Source: Acidobacteriota bacterium (GTDB lineage Bacteria; Acidobacteriota; Thermoanaerobaculia; Multivoradales; JAGPDF01). Taken from it: a stretch of 64,000 bases of DNA. Numbering within the stretch: position 1 is the first letter of the stretch; each line of letters begins with the position of its first letter. Location: positions 16,035 to 80,034 of the forward strand of contig JACTMI010000024.1 in assembly GCA_014584695.1 (NCBI GenBank), given 5' to 3'. The position numbers were made by a program, and so were the translations under genes. Shown piece by piece: positions 26,991 through 37,092 of the stretch. Under the pieces are notes generated by a model. The model did not search any database. It saw only the letters and a program-made list of their open reading frames with translations, and was not told the origin of the DNA.

Positions 26991-28951
26991 CGGCCGGCCG
27001 GGTTCTGGTAGGTCTTGATCTGGCCAGTGATGGTGTCGACCACCCGCAGCGCGTACTCGAGATTCGACAGCGAGCCGTAGATCACCAGGATCTTGTCGCC
27101 GAAGTCGAGCGTCTTGATCAGGATCTCCAGATTGGCCGGATCGGTGAACGAGAAGGCGCCGGTCAGCCCCGAGAGCTGGCGCTGCCGGCCCACCCCGGTC
27201 GAACCGTCGAACTGATTGCGCCATGTGACCTCGATGGCGAACCGGTTGGCGAGCAGGCAGAGCGTGTCGACGTCGGCGACACAGCTGCCGACGGCCGCCG
27301 CCATCGGGATGCCGGTGACGAGCGCTCCGAGACCGTCTCCGAGCGGGCCCGTCGTGGCGGAGGGGAAGGCGTTGTGCTCGATCGCGCCGCACTCGCCTTC
27401 GGTGTTCGAGTAGTTCTTGGTCGTCCCGCTGCGGGTGTCGAGCACCGTCATCGTGAAGCGCAGGTTGGTCAACTGGCTGTAGAAGACCTTGATCTCGCTG
27501 CCGAAGTCCAGGATCTTGACGATCAGCTCGATGTTGCCCGGATCGGTGAAGTAGAAGAATCCCGACAGGTCGGTGTTGGCGATCGCGCCGCCGGCGCCCG
27601 AGGTGTTGTTGAACTGGTTCTGCCAGTTGACGGTGACGCGGAAGCGGCCATTGAGTAGACAGAGGTTTCCCGCCGGACAGCTCGGCGTGCCGCCGCCCCC
27701 GCCCCCGCCGCCGCCGGACGAGGGCGCGTAGAGGTAGCGGATGCCGCCGAGATCGTCGCTCCGCAGCGCGGCGCCGCGGCCGTCGTCGTGGGCGCGGAAG
27801 TACATCAAGGCATCGCGCAGCGTGGCGTTCGTCTCGCCCTCGTCCTCGCTCGAGTGGCCGAGTCCGAGGCCGTGGCCGAGCTCGTGGCCGAGCACCTCTT
27901 CGAAGAACTTGCTGGGACTGGCGGAGCGCGCGATCCGGCACTCGATGCCGTCGTTCATCACGATGTCGGCGCCCGAGATGCGGACGAAGGTCTCGCCGTT
28001 GAAGGTCCCGAGATTGCTGGCGCTCGACCAGGGGCCGCCGATCGCCAGCGTGCCGCCGCTGGCGCAGCTGAAGGTCCCGGCGATGTCCTGGTTCGGGTCA
28101 TTGAACAGCAGCACGTTCTGGTTGTCGAAGCTCTGGAAGCCGGCGGTCGCGGTCGTGGTGCCGCCGTAGACGAGCCGGATCGGCGTCGCCGGCTCGTCGT
28201 TCCAGGCGGCGAGGGCGCGCTGGAACTCCGCGAAGCCGCCCCCGCCGAGGCCCGGCTGACCGTCCTGATGAGCGGACCAGGTCACCGAGCCGCCGGTGTC
28301 GAAAGTGAACCAGCGCAACTTGCGCCCCCCCGAGTCGAAGAACGAGAACTTTTCGAGGAAGGCGTGGTAGGCGAGCGGCCGCGGCTGGAAGAGGTAGTCC
28401 GGAATCCGGCGACGCCCGGCGGCGCGGTCCTCGATCCAGTCGGCGAAGCGGTCGAAGTCGCGCAGCCAGAGCGGCCGGCTGCTCTCCTCGGCGCCGTCCA
28501 GCACGTGGACCTGCGACTCGTCGCGGTGGGCGATGACGCGGCCGCCGGCGCGCACGCGGTGGAACGCGCCCTGGAGGAAGTGGAGGATCCGGTAGGTGCC
28601 GTCCTCGGCCGGATCGAGGAAGAGCAGCGCCCGGCCACCGGGCGCGAAGGCGGGAGCGCCGTAGATCCGGAGCTCCCGCCCCTCGGCGTCGACCCCGCCC
28701 AGGACCCGGACGACCAGCGAGCTCGCGCCGATCGTCCCCTTGAGCACCCGTTCGACCTGCATCAGGTAGTCGGTCGCGGGGCGCTCGGCGGCGGCCGGCA
28801 GCGCGCCCTCGGCCGTGGCGACGACGATCAGGCGGGCCTGGTCGATCAGCACCGAGTCCTTGACCGGCACGATCGTGGTCGCGGCGAGCGTCCCGGCCAG
28901 GCCGCAGCCCAGCGCCAGGAGCGCGATCGTCCGGTGGGTCGAGGTCGACAT
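26948..28951 (-). CDS. Secreted matrixin-like metalloprotease with two tandem C-terminal repeat domains
   Basis: 667 residues from ATG 28951, with AAGGAG 7 nt upstream; a signal peptide covers about 1-25. The zinc site HELGHGLGLGH (His356, Glu357, His360, His366) is the full HExxHxxGxxH of M10-type metzincins. A run of Gly near 410 links to two copies of a domain of about 100 residues, each opening CLLxxRF-x-V-x-W-xNQF, with a middle FTDPxNxEixiKxLDF and a closing CGxIxxNAF. This repeat is frequent in secreted acidobacterial proteins (family knowledge, not checked). Probably an extracellular protease with adhesive or matrix-binding repeats. Confidence 0.82.
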   Translation of the reverse strand: MSTSTHRTIALLALGCGLAGTLAATTIVPVKDSVLIDQARLIVVATAEGALPAAAERPATDYLMQVERVLKGTIGASSLVVRVLGGVDAEGRELRIYGAPAFAPGGRALLFLDPAEDGTYRILHFLQGAFHRVRAGGRVIAHRDESQVHVLDGAEESSRPLWLRDFDRFADWIEDRAAGRRRIPDYLFQPRPLAYHAFLEKFSFFDSGGRKLRWFTFDTGGSVTWSAHQDGQPGLGGGGFAEFQRALAAWNDEPATPIRLVYGGTTTATAGFQSFDNQNVLLFNDPNQDIAGTFSCASGGTLAIGGPWSSASNLGTFNGETFVRISGADIVMNDGIECRIARSASPSKFFEEVLGHELGHGLGLGHSSEDEGETNATLRDALMYFRAHDDGRGAALRSDDLGGIRYLYAPSSGGGGGGGGGTPSCPAGNLCLLNGRFRVTVNWQNQFNNTSGAGGAIANTDLSGFFYFTDPGNIELIVKILDFGSEIKVFYSQLTNLRFTMTVLDTRSGTTKNYSNTEGECGAIEHNAFPSATTGPLGDGLGALVTGIPMAAAVGSCVADVDTLCLLANRFAIEVTWRNQFDGSTGVGRQRQLSGLTGAFSFTDPANLEILIKTLDFGDKILVIYGSLSNLEYALRVVDTITGQIKTYQNPAGRYCGGIDENAFPPA

Positions 28952-29038
28952 GAAGATCTCCTTGGCGGGGCGCCGTCCCTCGGCGGCACCGCCCCCGCGG
29001 GCAAGGTAAACCGCGGCCGCCCGTCTGTCAATTCTCAT

Positions 29039-29067
29039 TCGACAGCCCCCGGCGCGGCGGGTAGAGT
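29039..29067 (+). promoter_or_regulatory. Promoter of the GT2-MoxR gene group
   Basis: -35 TCGACA (29039-29044), 17-nt spacer, -10 TAGAGT (29062-29067), then 9 nt to ATG 29077. Each hexamer is close to the sigma-70 consensus. The predicted start site is at or next to the ATG. Confidence 0.6.
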
Positions 29068-29076
29068 CGGGGGCTC

Positions 29077-29784
29077 ATGGCGAGACGCTTGTCGATCGTG
29101 ATCCCGTGCTTCAACGAGAAGGCGACGGTCGAGGAGCTGCTGCGCCGCGTCGCGCGGGCACCGCTCCCGGCCCCGCTCGAGCGCGAGATCGTGGTGGTCG
29201 ACGACTGCTCGACCGACGGCACGCGCGACCTGCTCCGGGAGCTCGCCCGGCGGGCAGACCCACCCTTCCAGCTGGTCGAGCAGCCGGTCAACCAGGGCAA
29301 GGGGGCGGCGCTGCGACGGGGCTTCGCCGAGGCCAGCGGCGACCTGATCGTGGTCCAGGACGCCGACCTCGAGTACGACCCCCGCGATTACCCGGTCCTG
29401 CTGGCGCCGATCCTCGAGGACGAGGCCGACGTGGTCTACGGCTCGCGTTTCCTGGGCGGGCCCCACCGGGTCCTGCTGTTCTGGCACTCGGTCGGCAACA
29501 AGTTCCTGACCACCGTCTCGAACATGTGCTCCAACTTGAACCTCTCGGACATGGAGACCTGCTACAAGGCCTTCCGCAAGAGCGTCCTGGACGGTGTGCC
29601 GCTGCGCTCGAGCCGCTTCGGCATCGAGCCCGAGCTGACCGCGAAGTTCGCGCGGCGGCGGGCGCGCATCTACGAGGTGCCGATCTCCTACCACGGCCGG
29701 ACCTACGCCGAGGGCAAGAAGATCGGCTGGAAGGACGGGGTCGCCGCGCTGTGGGCGATCGTCCGCTACAATCTCGCCGACTGA
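29077..29784 (+). CDS. Family 2 glycosyltransferase (polyprenyl-phosphate sugar synthase type)
   Basis: 235 residues. The start [17 protein letters not shown], nucleotide-binding [25 protein letters not shown] and metal-binding [11 protein letters not shown] are those of DPM1/GtrB-like enzymes that put a sugar from a nucleotide donor on a polyprenyl phosphate. No C-terminal membrane helices are present, as in the soluble subclass. Product lipid-linked sugar would feed GT-C transferases such as those at 1496, 23477 and 25395; that link is inference. Confidence 0.88.
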   Translation: MARRLSIVIPCFNEKATVEELLRRVARAPLPAPLEREIVVVDDCSTDGTRDLLRELARRADPPFQLVEQPVNQGKGAALRRGFAEASGDLIVVQDADLEYDPRDYPVLLAPILEDEADVVYGSRFLGGPHRVLLFWHSVGNKFLTTVSNMCSNLNLSDMETCYKAFRKSVLDGVPLRSSRFGIEPELTAKFARRRARIYEVPISYHGRTYAEGKKIGWKDGVAALWAIVRYNLAD

Positions 29785-29796
29785 GGACGCCATCCG

Positions 29797-30243
29797 ATGA
29801 AGAGGTCCGGTTCTCCCTGGCTCCGCGCCCTGACGGCGGTCTGCCTGCTCCTGGCCGGGATCGCCTGCGGCGGCGATCCCGGCGACCGGGTCGACCGGCT
29901 GCGCGCGCGCTACTCCGCGACGCTCGGCAGCTTCGTCGTCCGCGACGATCCCGCGAGCGGCCGCCAGGAGATCCTGCTCGACGTGCTGGTCCAGTGGGAC
30001 GGCCGCGAGCCGCTGCCGGGGCTCACCCTCGACCTGACCATGGCCGACGCCGCCGGACGCGAGAAGGGCGCCCGCAAGCTCTGGGTCGACACCGCCGGCC
30101 TGGACAGGGGCCCGGGACGCCAGCTGACGCTCACCGTGGACGATCTGCCCTATCAGGCGGGCGACGGTTTCTTCGTCGAGGTGAGGGTGCCGATCCCCCC
30201 GGCCGAGCGGGGGGACTACCGGGAGTTCTCCGGCGGCCGCTAG
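29797..30243 (+). CDS. Putative lipoprotein
   Basis: 148 residues with a type II signal peptide: charged start, hydrophobic core, lipobox LAGIAC (Cys about residue 25). The mature part is beta-rich and resembles immunoglobulin-like folds, without family match. It lies 12 nt after the GT2 gene and 46 nt before moxR, in the same direction. Confidence 0.65.
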   Translation: MKRSGSPWLRALTAVCLLLAGIACGGDPGDRVDRLRARYSATLGSFVVRDDPASGRQEILLDVLVQWDGREPLPGLTLDLTMADAAGREKGARKLWVDTAGLDRGPGRQLTLTVDDLPYQAGDGFFVEVRVPIPPAERGDYREFSGGR

Positions 30244-30289
30244 TGGGGGGGCCCAACCGAAGTCCCGCCCCTTCCGTACCAGGGAGACG

Positions 30290-31258
30290 ATGACCTCCGA
30301 AGCCGCTCTGCCCCGCAGCCCGGTCGCCGCCCGCACGCCGCTGCCGGTCCGGCGCCTGGAAGAGAACGTCGCCCGCGCCTTCCGCGGCAAGCCGGAGACG
30401 ATCCGGCTGGCGGTCGTGGCGCTGCTGGCGCGCGGCCACGTGCTGATCGAAGACGTCCCGGGCGTCGGCAAGACGACCCTGGCGCAGGCGCTCGCCCGCT
30501 CCCTGGGCCTCGATTTCCAGCGCATCCAGTTCACCAGCGACCTGCTCCCCTCGGACATCCTGGGGGTGTCGATCTGGAACCAGCGCCGCGAGGAGTTCGA
30601 GTTCGTACCTGGCCCGATCTTCGCCTCGATCGTGCTCGCCGACGAGATCAACCGCGCGACGCCGAAGACCCAGTCCGCGCTGCTCGAGGCGATGAGCGAG
30701 GGGAAGGTGACGGTGGAGCGGCGGCGCTTCGACCTGCCCGATCCCTTTCTCGTCCTGGCGACGCAGAACCCCCACGAGTACCTGGGTACCTTTCCGCTGC
30801 CCGAGTCGCAGCTCGACCGCTTCGAGATGCACTTGCGGCTCGGCTACCCCGGGCGCTCCGAAGAGCGGTCCCTGCTGATCTCCGGTGGCATCCAGGGCGA
30901 GCTCGAACGGCTGCCGGTGGTGGTGCCGGCGGAGGAGCTGCGGGCGCTGCAGCGGCAGGTGCCCGAGGTCCGTCTGGCCGACAAGATCGCCGACTACGTC
31001 CTCGGCCTGGCGGAGCGGACGCGGCAGGGCGAGGAGTTCCAGCTCGGCATCTCGACCCGCGGCGCGCTCGGCCTCTGCCGTGCCGCCCAGGCGATGGCTC
31101 TGGCCGAAGGGCGTGACTTCGTGGTCCCCGACGACGTCCAGCGGTTGGCGGTGCCCGTTCTCGCGCATCGGGTGGTGTTGCGGCGGGGCGCCGCAGGTCT
31201 GGACGCGGCGCGGCGGGCGGTCGAGCAGCTCATCGCCGCCACGCCGGTCCCGATCTGA
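30290..31258 (+). CDS. MoxR-family AAA+ ATPase
   Basis: 322 residues from ATG 30290 (AGGGAG upstream). Walker A GVGKTTLAQALA, Walker B LADEINRATPKTQSALLEAM, sensor 1 ATQNP and the arginine region LPESQLDRFEMHL are intact. MoxR proteins act as chaperones for metal insertion or complex activation, typically with DUF58 and transglutaminase partners, which follow here directly. Confidence 0.93.
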   Translation: MTSEAALPRSPVAARTPLPVRRLEENVARAFRGKPETIRLAVVALLARGHVLIEDVPGVGKTTLAQALARSLGLDFQRIQFTSDLLPSDILGVSIWNQRREEFEFVPGPIFASIVLADEINRATPKTQSALLEAMSEGKVTVERRRFDLPDPFLVLATQNPHEYLGTFPLPESQLDRFEMHLRLGYPGRSEERSLLISGGIQGELERLPVVVPAEELRALQRQVPEVRLADKIADYVLGLAERTRQGEEFQLGISTRGALGLCRAAQAMALAEGRDFVVPDDVQRLAVPVLAHRVVLRRGAAGLDAARRAVEQLIAATPVPI

Positions 31259-31291
31259 CGCGCGGAGGCGGCCGCGCTGGTCCGTCGCGCG

Positions 31292-32374
31292 ATGGCAGCC
31301 ATCTCGACTCTCTCTCCCGGTCGCTCCGCGCCCGCGCTGCTGCGCAATGCCGCCGCGGCGCTGCGCTCCCGGCTGGCGAAGCGCGGCACCCCGGAGGGGA
31401 TCCGGATCACCAAGGTCGGACTCTGGTTCGTCCTGTTGACCGTTGTCGTCGCGGTGGCGGCGACCAACACCGGCAACAACGCGCTCTATCTCGTGCTCGC
31501 CGCGATGCTGGGCCTGCTCGCCGTCTCCGGCGTGACCTCGCGCTGGAATCTGCGCCGGCTGGAGGTCGGCGTGACACCGCCGGTCGACCTCTACGCCCGG
31601 CGGCCGGCGGCCCTCGCCTTCACCGTCCGCAACGGCAGCCCGCGCCTGTCGCGCTGGCTCTTGCTGGTGTCGCTCGCGGTCAAGGGGCAGGTGCGGCTGA
31701 TTCCGCACCTGCCGCCGGGAGCCTCGGCGCGCGGCACGCTCGACCTGATCTTCGCCCGCCGGGGCCGGCAGCGAATCGAGGTGGCGCACCTCTCCTCGCT
31801 CTTTCCGCTCGGCTTCTTCCGCAAGGGGATGCGCTATCCAGTGGGGATCGAGCTGCTGGTCTATCCGGAGATCTACCCGGCGGGGTCGGTCGATCTCGAG
31901 CCCTCGGGCCTCTCCGGCGACCGCTCCGCCGCACGGCCGGGCTGGGGGCACGAGCTGCACTCGCTGCGGCCCTTCCGGCAGGGTGACGACCCGCGCTCGA
32001 TCCATTGGAAGAAGAGCGCCCAGGCCCGCGCGCTGGTCTACCAGGAGCGCGAGACGGAGGAGAGTCTGCGGCTGTCCATCTTGTTCGACAACGGCGTCGG
32101 CGCGCTCGCCGACGACGCCGCCCGCGACCGCTTCGAGCGCCTGGTTTCGGAGGCGGCGACGGCGGCGGTCGACCATCTCGAGCGGGGATTCGAGGTCGAG
32201 CTGGTGACCCGCGAGCGGCGGTTGCCGTTCGCGGCCGGCGGCCGCCAGCGGCGCGCGCTGCTCGAGACGCTGGCGCTGGTCGAACCGGCGCCGCGCCAGC
32301 GGCTGCCGCTGGCCGCCAGCGCGCCGGGCGCGCGCCAGCTGCGGCTCTCGATCCCACCGGAGGGGCCGGCGTGA
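31292..32374 (+). CDS. DUF58 membrane protein
   Basis: 360 residues. Two hydrophobic segments near 44-80 anchor a cytoplasmic VWA-like domain with the DUF58 signature LRPFRQGDDPRSIHWKKSA (about 230-248). It sits between the MoxR ATPase and the transglutaminase; the last overlaps its stop by 4 nt (GTGA). The ATG at 31292 has no close Shine-Dalgarno, so the true start could be a few codons upstream. Confidence 0.88.
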   Translation: MAAISTLSPGRSAPALLRNAAAALRSRLAKRGTPEGIRITKVGLWFVLLTVVVAVAATNTGNNALYLVLAAMLGLLAVSGVTSRWNLRRLEVGVTPPVDLYARRPAALAFTVRNGSPRLSRWLLLVSLAVKGQVRLIPHLPPGASARGTLDLIFARRGRQRIEVAHLSSLFPLGFFRKGMRYPVGIELLVYPEIYPAGSVDLEPSGLSGDRSAARPGWGHELHSLRPFRQGDDPRSIHWKKSAQARALVYQERETEESLRLSILFDNGVGALADDAARDRFERLVSEAATAAVDHLERGFEVELVTRERRLPFAAGGRQRRALLETLALVEPAPRQRLPLAASAPGARQLRLSIPPEGPA

Positions 32375-34500
32375 CCTTCGCGCGCGAGAAACGGCTCTGG
32401 CTCGGCGCCGCCGCCTTCGTGGTGGCCTGGCCGTTGCCGCTCAACGACGCGCTGGAGTGGCCGGTGCTGGCGCTCTTCGTCGTTGGCGTCGCGGCGATCC
32501 TCCGGCGGGCCCGGCGCGGGGCCGAGCGCTGGCTCTCGGATCGGGCGCTGAACCTGCTCGGGCTCGCCTACCTGCCGGTGCTGGTCGTCGACGTGGCGTG
32601 GATCGGCCGCGCGCAGATGGTCCGTCCGGTGCTCCACCTGATCCTCTTCGGTCTGCTGGCCAAGCTGGCCTCGCTCGGCCGCGAGCGCGACAAGTGGCAG
32701 GCCTGGATCGGCATCTTCTTCCTCTTCCTCGCGGCGATGGCGACCAGCGTCCACCCCTCGGTCCTGCTCTACCTGGTGCTCTTCCTCGGCCTCACCGTCG
32801 CGATCCTGGCCCGCTTCGTCTACCTGCACATCCTGTCGAGCTTCGGCCACGGGGACTCGGCGGCGCGCGGGCTGCCGCTCGGACGATTCGTGCTCGCGGC
32901 ATCGCTCGCCACGCTGGTCTTCGCGGCGCCGCTGTTCGCGCTGTTGCCCCGGGTGCGCAGCCCTTACATCCTGGCCGTCGGCCCGGGTGGCGGGGCGGGC
33001 AATCCAGCGGCCGGCTTCTCGGACGAAATGAGCCTCGACCTGATCGGCCGGATCCGCGACAACCCCCAGGTCGCTCTGCGGGTCGAGCTGGCAGGCCGGC
33101 ACCCGAAGCCCGATCTGCTCCGGCTCAAGGCGGCGACCTACGAGCGCTGGGAGGGGCGGACTTGGCGCCGTTCGCCGGGGGCGAGGACGCTGCGCCGGGA
33201 CCCCCTCCAGGGCAGCTACGCGCTGGCGCCGGGACCGGCGGCCGGCACCGCGCGCATCACCCTCGAGCCGCTGCGGATCACCAGCCTGCCGGTGCCGGTC
33301 GAAGCGAACGCGGTCGAGGTCGACGCGCCGATGCTCGAGCTCGACCGGGGCGGAGCGCTGCTGCTCAAGGGGATGCCGGCCGAGGCGCTCGAGTACGTGG
33401 CGCGGCTCGGCCGCGAGCCGGCATCGCTGGGCCTGGCTCCGGCGGAAACAGGCGATGGCGCGCTGGACCGCGCCGGCGTCACGCCGCGCATGGCCGAGCT
33501 CGCCGCCCGCTGGGCGGGCGAAGGCGATGCGGCGGCGCGAGCGGCGGCGATCGAGCTGCGCCTGTTGGAAGACTACGAATACTCGCTCGAGTCGCTGGGT
33601 CGGGGGGGCGTCTCGCCGCTCGAGACCTTCCTGTTCGAGACCCGTCGCGGCCACTGCGAGTACTTCGCCTCGTCGATGGTGCTGCTCCTGCGCGCCGAAG
33701 GCATCCCGGCGCGGCTGATCACCGGCTTCTACGGCGCCGAGCAGAGCTGGTGGGATCGCGCCTGGATCGTCCGCCAGTCGAACGCCCACGCCTGGGTCGA
33801 AGCGTACTTGCCGGAGCGGGGATGGACGACGTTCGACCCCACTCCGCCCGCCGGCAGGCCGGTGGCGTCGTCGCGGAACGCTTGGCTCTACGCGCGCCAG
33901 GCCTACGAAGCCCTGGTCTTTCGCTGGGATCGCTACGTCCTCTCCTACGACTTCTACGATCAGGTCAGCTTCGCCGGCGGGCTGCGCGAGATGTGGGCGC
34001 GCTGGATGCGCTCCTGGCGGGGCCGGGACGATGGCCCGCGCGCCGAAGCGCCACGGGTACCGGAGGCGCCAGGCCAGGCCGCGCCGCCGCCCGCGGGCGG
34101 CGCCCCGCCCGATTGGCTGCTGTCGTCGGCGGTGGTGTTCGCGCTCGGCGCGGCGCTGCTCGGTCTCTGGCTCTGGCGGCGGCGGGTCGAGTGGTCTTCG
34201 GCCGCCGGCTATCGGGAGCTGCGCGCCGTGCTCGCCGGGGCCGGCCTGCCGGTCGCCCCGGCGATGGCACCCTTGGCGCTCGCCGAGCTGGTCCGGCGGC
34301 GGCTGCCGGCGGCCGCGGCGCCGGCGGCGCGGATGGTCGCGACCTACCTCGACGAGAGCTTCGGCGGCCGCGCGCTCGATCCCTCCGCGCGTCTCGGCTT
34401 CCGCGCCGACCTGTCGGCCGTCGAGGCGGCGGTGCGCGCGCGGCGGCGCCGGCGCCCATCCGGTTCCGTGCCATACTTTCCGCCGCTTTCGAGGACCTAG
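32371..34500 (+). CDS. Transglutaminase-like membrane protein (TgpA type, DUF3488/DUF4129)
   Basis: 709 residues from GTG 32371. Six membrane helices fill the first 200 residues, then a periplasmic transglutaminase core: Cys in [20 protein letters not shown], His in [12 protein letters not shown] and Asp in WTTFDPTPP form the triad. Another helix near 595-620 precedes a DUF4129-like tail. With MoxR and DUF58 it makes the common MoxR-DUF58-TgpA module, whose precise substrate is unknown. The tail is strongly Arg/Ala-rich. Confidence 0.9.
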   Translation: MTFAREKRLWLGAAAFVVAWPLPLNDALEWPVLALFVVGVAAILRRARRGAERWLSDRALNLLGLAYLPVLVVDVAWIGRAQMVRPVLHLILFGLLAKLASLGRERDKWQAWIGIFFLFLAAMATSVHPSVLLYLVLFLGLTVAILARFVYLHILSSFGHGDSAARGLPLGRFVLAASLATLVFAAPLFALLPRVRSPYILAVGPGGGAGNPAAGFSDEMSLDLIGRIRDNPQVALRVELAGRHPKPDLLRLKAATYERWEGRTWRRSPGARTLRRDPLQGSYALAPGPAAGTARITLEPLRITSLPVPVEANAVEVDAPMLELDRGGALLLKGMPAEALEYVARLGREPASLGLAPAETGDGALDRAGVTPRMAELAARWAGEGDAAARAAAIELRLLEDYEYSLESLGRGGVSPLETFLFETRRGHCEYFASSMVLLLRAEGIPARLITGFYGAEQSWWDRAWIVRQSNAHAWVEAYLPERGWTTFDPTPPAGRPVASSRNAWLYARQAYEALVFRWDRYVLSYDFYDQVSFAGGLREMWARWMRSWRGRDDGPRAEAPRVPEAPGQAAPPPAGGAPPDWLLSSAVVFALGAALLGLWLWRRRVEWSSAAGYRELRAVLAGAGLPVAPAMAPLALAELVRRRLPAAAAPAARMVATYLDESFGGRALDPSARLGFRADLSAVEAAVRARRRRRPSGSVPYFPPLSRT

Positions 34501-34522
34501 CCGCAGAGGACACGCCCCAGCC

Positions 34523-35587
34523 ATGAGCCCGATCGAGCGCATTCAATCGTTGCTCGGCGCCGACGCCGAGAGCCTCCTGAGTCACGTCTGCGGCGGCATC
34601 CCGAAGGCGGGGATTCGCACGCCGGCGCCCGACCACGTCGACGCCGTCTTCGCGGGGTCGGATCGCCACCCGCAGACCCTCGTCAACCTCCAGCGACTCC
34701 ACTCGACCGGCCGTCTGGCGGGCACCGGCTACCTGTCGATCTTGCCGGTCGATCAGGGCATCGAGCACTCGGCGGCCGCTTCGTTCGCGCCCAACCCGGA
34801 CTATTTCGACCCCCAGCAGATCGTCGAGCTGGCGATCGACGGGGGCTGCAGCGCCGTCGCCTGCACGCTCGGCGGGCTCGGCCTGGTGGCGCGCCGCTAC
34901 GCGCACCGGATCCCGTTCGTGGTCAAGGTCAACCACAACCAGCTGCTGACCTATCCCAACGGCCATCGGCAGACGATGTTCGCGCGGGTCGAGCAGTGCT
35001 GGGACCTGGGCGCCGCGGCGATCGGCGCCACGATCTACTTCGGCTCCGACGACGCCGACCGGGAGATCGAGGAGGTCGGGGAGGCCTTCGCCGCCGCCCA
35101 CGAAATGGGGCTCGCGACCATCCTCTGGTGCTACCTGCGCAATCCGGCGTTCACCCAGAGTGGCGTCGATCATCACACCGCCGCCGACCTGACCGCCCAG
35201 GCCAACCACCTCGGTGTCACCCTCGGCGCCGACCTGATCAAGCAGAAGCTGCCGACCCACAACGGCGGCTACCGCGCCTTCGAGAAGTACGGCAAGACCC
35301 ATCGCCGGGTCTACGGCGAGCTGGTGGCCGAGCACCCGATCGACTACGTCCGCTGGCAGGTCGCCAACTGCTACCTGGGCAAAATCGGCCTGATCAACTC
35401 CGGCGGCGCGTCGGCGGGGGAGAGCGATCTCGCCGAGGCGGTGCGCACCGCCGTGATCAACAAGCGCGGCGGCGGCATGGGCCTGATCTCGGGCCGCAAG
35501 GCCTTCCAGCGCCCGCGCGCCGAAGGGGTGGCGCTGCTGCACGCCATCCAGGACGTCTACCTCTGCCCGGAAGTCACCGTCGCCTGA
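34523..35587 (+). CDS. fbaB: Class I fructose-bisphosphate aldolase (FbaB/DhnA type)
   Basis: 354 residues from ATG 34523. The family lines [28 protein letters not shown] and [10 protein letters not shown] (Schiff-base Lys region) and the phosphate-binding end [13 protein letters not shown] / [17 protein letters not shown] are all present. It cleaves fructose 1,6-bisphosphate to DHAP and glyceraldehyde 3-phosphate in glycolysis, and works in gluconeogenesis. It lies 22 nt after the transglutaminase gene. Confidence 0.92.
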   Translation: MSPIERIQSLLGADAESLLSHVCGGIPKAGIRTPAPDHVDAVFAGSDRHPQTLVNLQRLHSTGRLAGTGYLSILPVDQGIEHSAAASFAPNPDYFDPQQIVELAIDGGCSAVACTLGGLGLVARRYAHRIPFVVKVNHNQLLTYPNGHRQTMFARVEQCWDLGAAAIGATIYFGSDDADREIEEVGEAFAAAHEMGLATILWCYLRNPAFTQSGVDHHTAADLTAQANHLGVTLGADLIKQKLPTHNGGYRAFEKYGKTHRRVYGELVAEHPIDYVRWQVANCYLGKIGLINSGGASAGESDLAEAVRTAVINKRGGGMGLISGRKAFQRPRAEGVALLHAIQDVYLCPEVTVA

Positions 35588-35648
35588 GACCCCGGGCGAT
35601 GCGCGGGTGCGCGCTTCGAGCCGGCGCCGCCACTGCCTGGAGGACCCC

Positions 35649-36149
35649 ATGCCAAAGCGCTTCTCGTTCGCAGGCCTCTTCCTGATCTTCGCCGGCGCCT
35701 TGGCCGGCGTTGCCGCGGTTGCCGCGGCGGGACCGGAAGGACCGGACCGCCCGGCGCTCGTGGCGGAGGTCCGGCGCGCCGAGCTGGCCTTCGCCGCATC
35801 GGTCGAGCAGAACCGGCCCGAGCAGTTCGCCGGCTTCCTCGACGAGGAGGCGGTGTTCGTCGGCAGCCAGGGCGTGACGCGCGGCAAGGCGGCGATCGTG
35901 GCCGCCTGGGCGGTCTTCTTCGGCGAGGGGAGGCCGCACTTCGAGTGGCGACCGGAGATCGTCGAGCTCTCGGGTGACGGTACGCTCGGCATGACGCGCG
36001 GCCCTTGGACGCTCCGCTCCTGGCAGCCGGACGGCACCGAGCGCGTCCAGACGGGGACTTTCAACTCGGTCTGGCGGCGCCAGCCGGACGGCGCCTGGAA
36101 GGTGATCTTCGACGCCGGCTGCCCGCCCTGCCCGGCGTGCGGCGGCTGA
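35649..36149 (+). CDS. Secreted NTF2-like (DUF4440/SnoaL-type) protein
   Basis: 166 residues from ATG 35649 with GGAGGA at 35639-35644; a longer frame upstream lacks a Shine-Dalgarno. A signal peptide or anchor occupies about 1-27. The rest is one cone-shaped NTF2 domain (ELAFAASVEQNRPEQFAGFLDEEAVFVG, final strand GAWKVIFDAG), usually a small-ligand binder or steroid-isomerase-like fold. The end CPPCPACGG holds three Cys and may bind metal or form disulfides. Function unknown. Confidence 0.75.
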   Translation: MPKRFSFAGLFLIFAGALAGVAAVAAAGPEGPDRPALVAEVRRAELAFAASVEQNRPEQFAGFLDEEAVFVGSQGVTRGKAAIVAAWAVFFGEGRPHFEWRPEIVELSGDGTLGMTRGPWTLRSWQPDGTERVQTGTFNSVWRRQPDGAWKVIFDAGCPPCPACGG

Positions 36150-36207
36150 CAGCGCTCCCCGGCTCGGGTCCGCTGGGAGGGAGGTCGAGCCGACCGCGCT
36201 GGTCGAG

Positions 36208-36213
36208 TAGACT
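36208..36213 (+). promoter_or_regulatory. -10 box TAGACT, 9 nt before ATG 36223
   Basis: TAGACT with TCGAGC 17 nt upstream as a weak -35 (36185-36190). No Shine-Dalgarno precedes the ATG; a leaderless mRNA is likely. Confidence 0.45.
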
Positions 36214-36222
36214 CGCTCGCCG

Positions 36223-37092
36223 ATGAAACTGGGCTCGTTTCGACTGCGTGTGCTCTCCGACGGCCTCTTCCGGCTCGACGGCGGCGCGATGTTCGGGGTG
36301 GTCCCCAAGCCGCTGTGGGAGAAGGTGCGGCCCCCGGACGAGCGCAACCGGATCCGGATGGGGACCAATTGTCTGCTGATCGAAGCCGGCGCCGATCTGG
36401 TGCTGATCGACACCGGGCTGGGCGACAAGGTCGCGCCCAAGGAGAGCGACATCTACGCTCTCCAGGCGGGCGTGCCGCGGCTGCCCGACCGCCTGCGCGC
36501 CGCCGGCTTCGCGCCCGAGCAGGTGACCCACGTCGTGCTGACCCACCTGCACTTCGACCACTGCGGCTGGAACACGCGCCAGGGTCCCGGCGGCGGCCTG
36601 GTGCCGACCTTTCCGAACGCCCGCTACTGGCTCGAGCGGGCCGAGGTCGAGCACGCGCGCGCGCCCAACGAGCGCGACCGCGCCTCCTACTGGCCGGAGA
36701 ACTGGGAGCCGCTGTTCGAGGCCGGTGCGGTCGAGCTGTTCGACGAACGGGCCGAGGTCGTGCCGGGCATCGAGGCGATCAAGGCGCCCGGGCACAACGC
36801 CGACATGTGCCTGGTGACGCTCGACGGCGGCGGCGGCGAGCGCGGCATCTTCTTCGCCGACCTGGTTCCCCACTCGGCGCACGTCCCCTATCCCTGGATC
36901 ATGGGCTACGACCTCTATCCCCTGACCACGCTCGAGCAGAAGAAGATCTGGATTCCGCGCGCGGCGGAGGGCGGATGGCTGTGCGTCTTCGAGCACAACC
37001 CCGACGAGCCCTGGGGCCGCGTCGTCGAGGAGCGGCCGGGGCGATACCGGGCGGAGCTGATCGATCCCGCAGGGCCGGAGGGCCCGGAATGA
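36223..37092 (+). CDS. Metallo-beta-lactamase-fold hydrolase
   Basis: 289 residues. HLHFDH (His108, His110, Asp112, His113) plus the later GHN and a further His form a two-metal site, and LIDTGLG starts the fold. The overall pattern resembles lactonase/phosphodiesterase-like members (N-acyl homoserine lactonase group). The substrate is not readable. It overlaps the E1 alpha gene by 4 nt (ATGA). Confidence 0.85.
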   Translation: MKLGSFRLRVLSDGLFRLDGGAMFGVVPKPLWEKVRPPDERNRIRMGTNCLLIEAGADLVLIDTGLGDKVAPKESDIYALQAGVPRLPDRLRAAGFAPEQVTHVVLTHLHFDHCGWNTRQGPGGGLVPTFPNARYWLERAEVEHARAPNERDRASYWPENWEPLFEAGAVELFDERAEVVPGIEAIKAPGHNADMCLVTLDGGGGERGIFFADLVPHSAHVPYPWIMGYDLYPLTTLEQKKIWIPRAAEGGWLCVFEHNPDEPWGRVVEERPGRYRAELIDPAGPEGPE

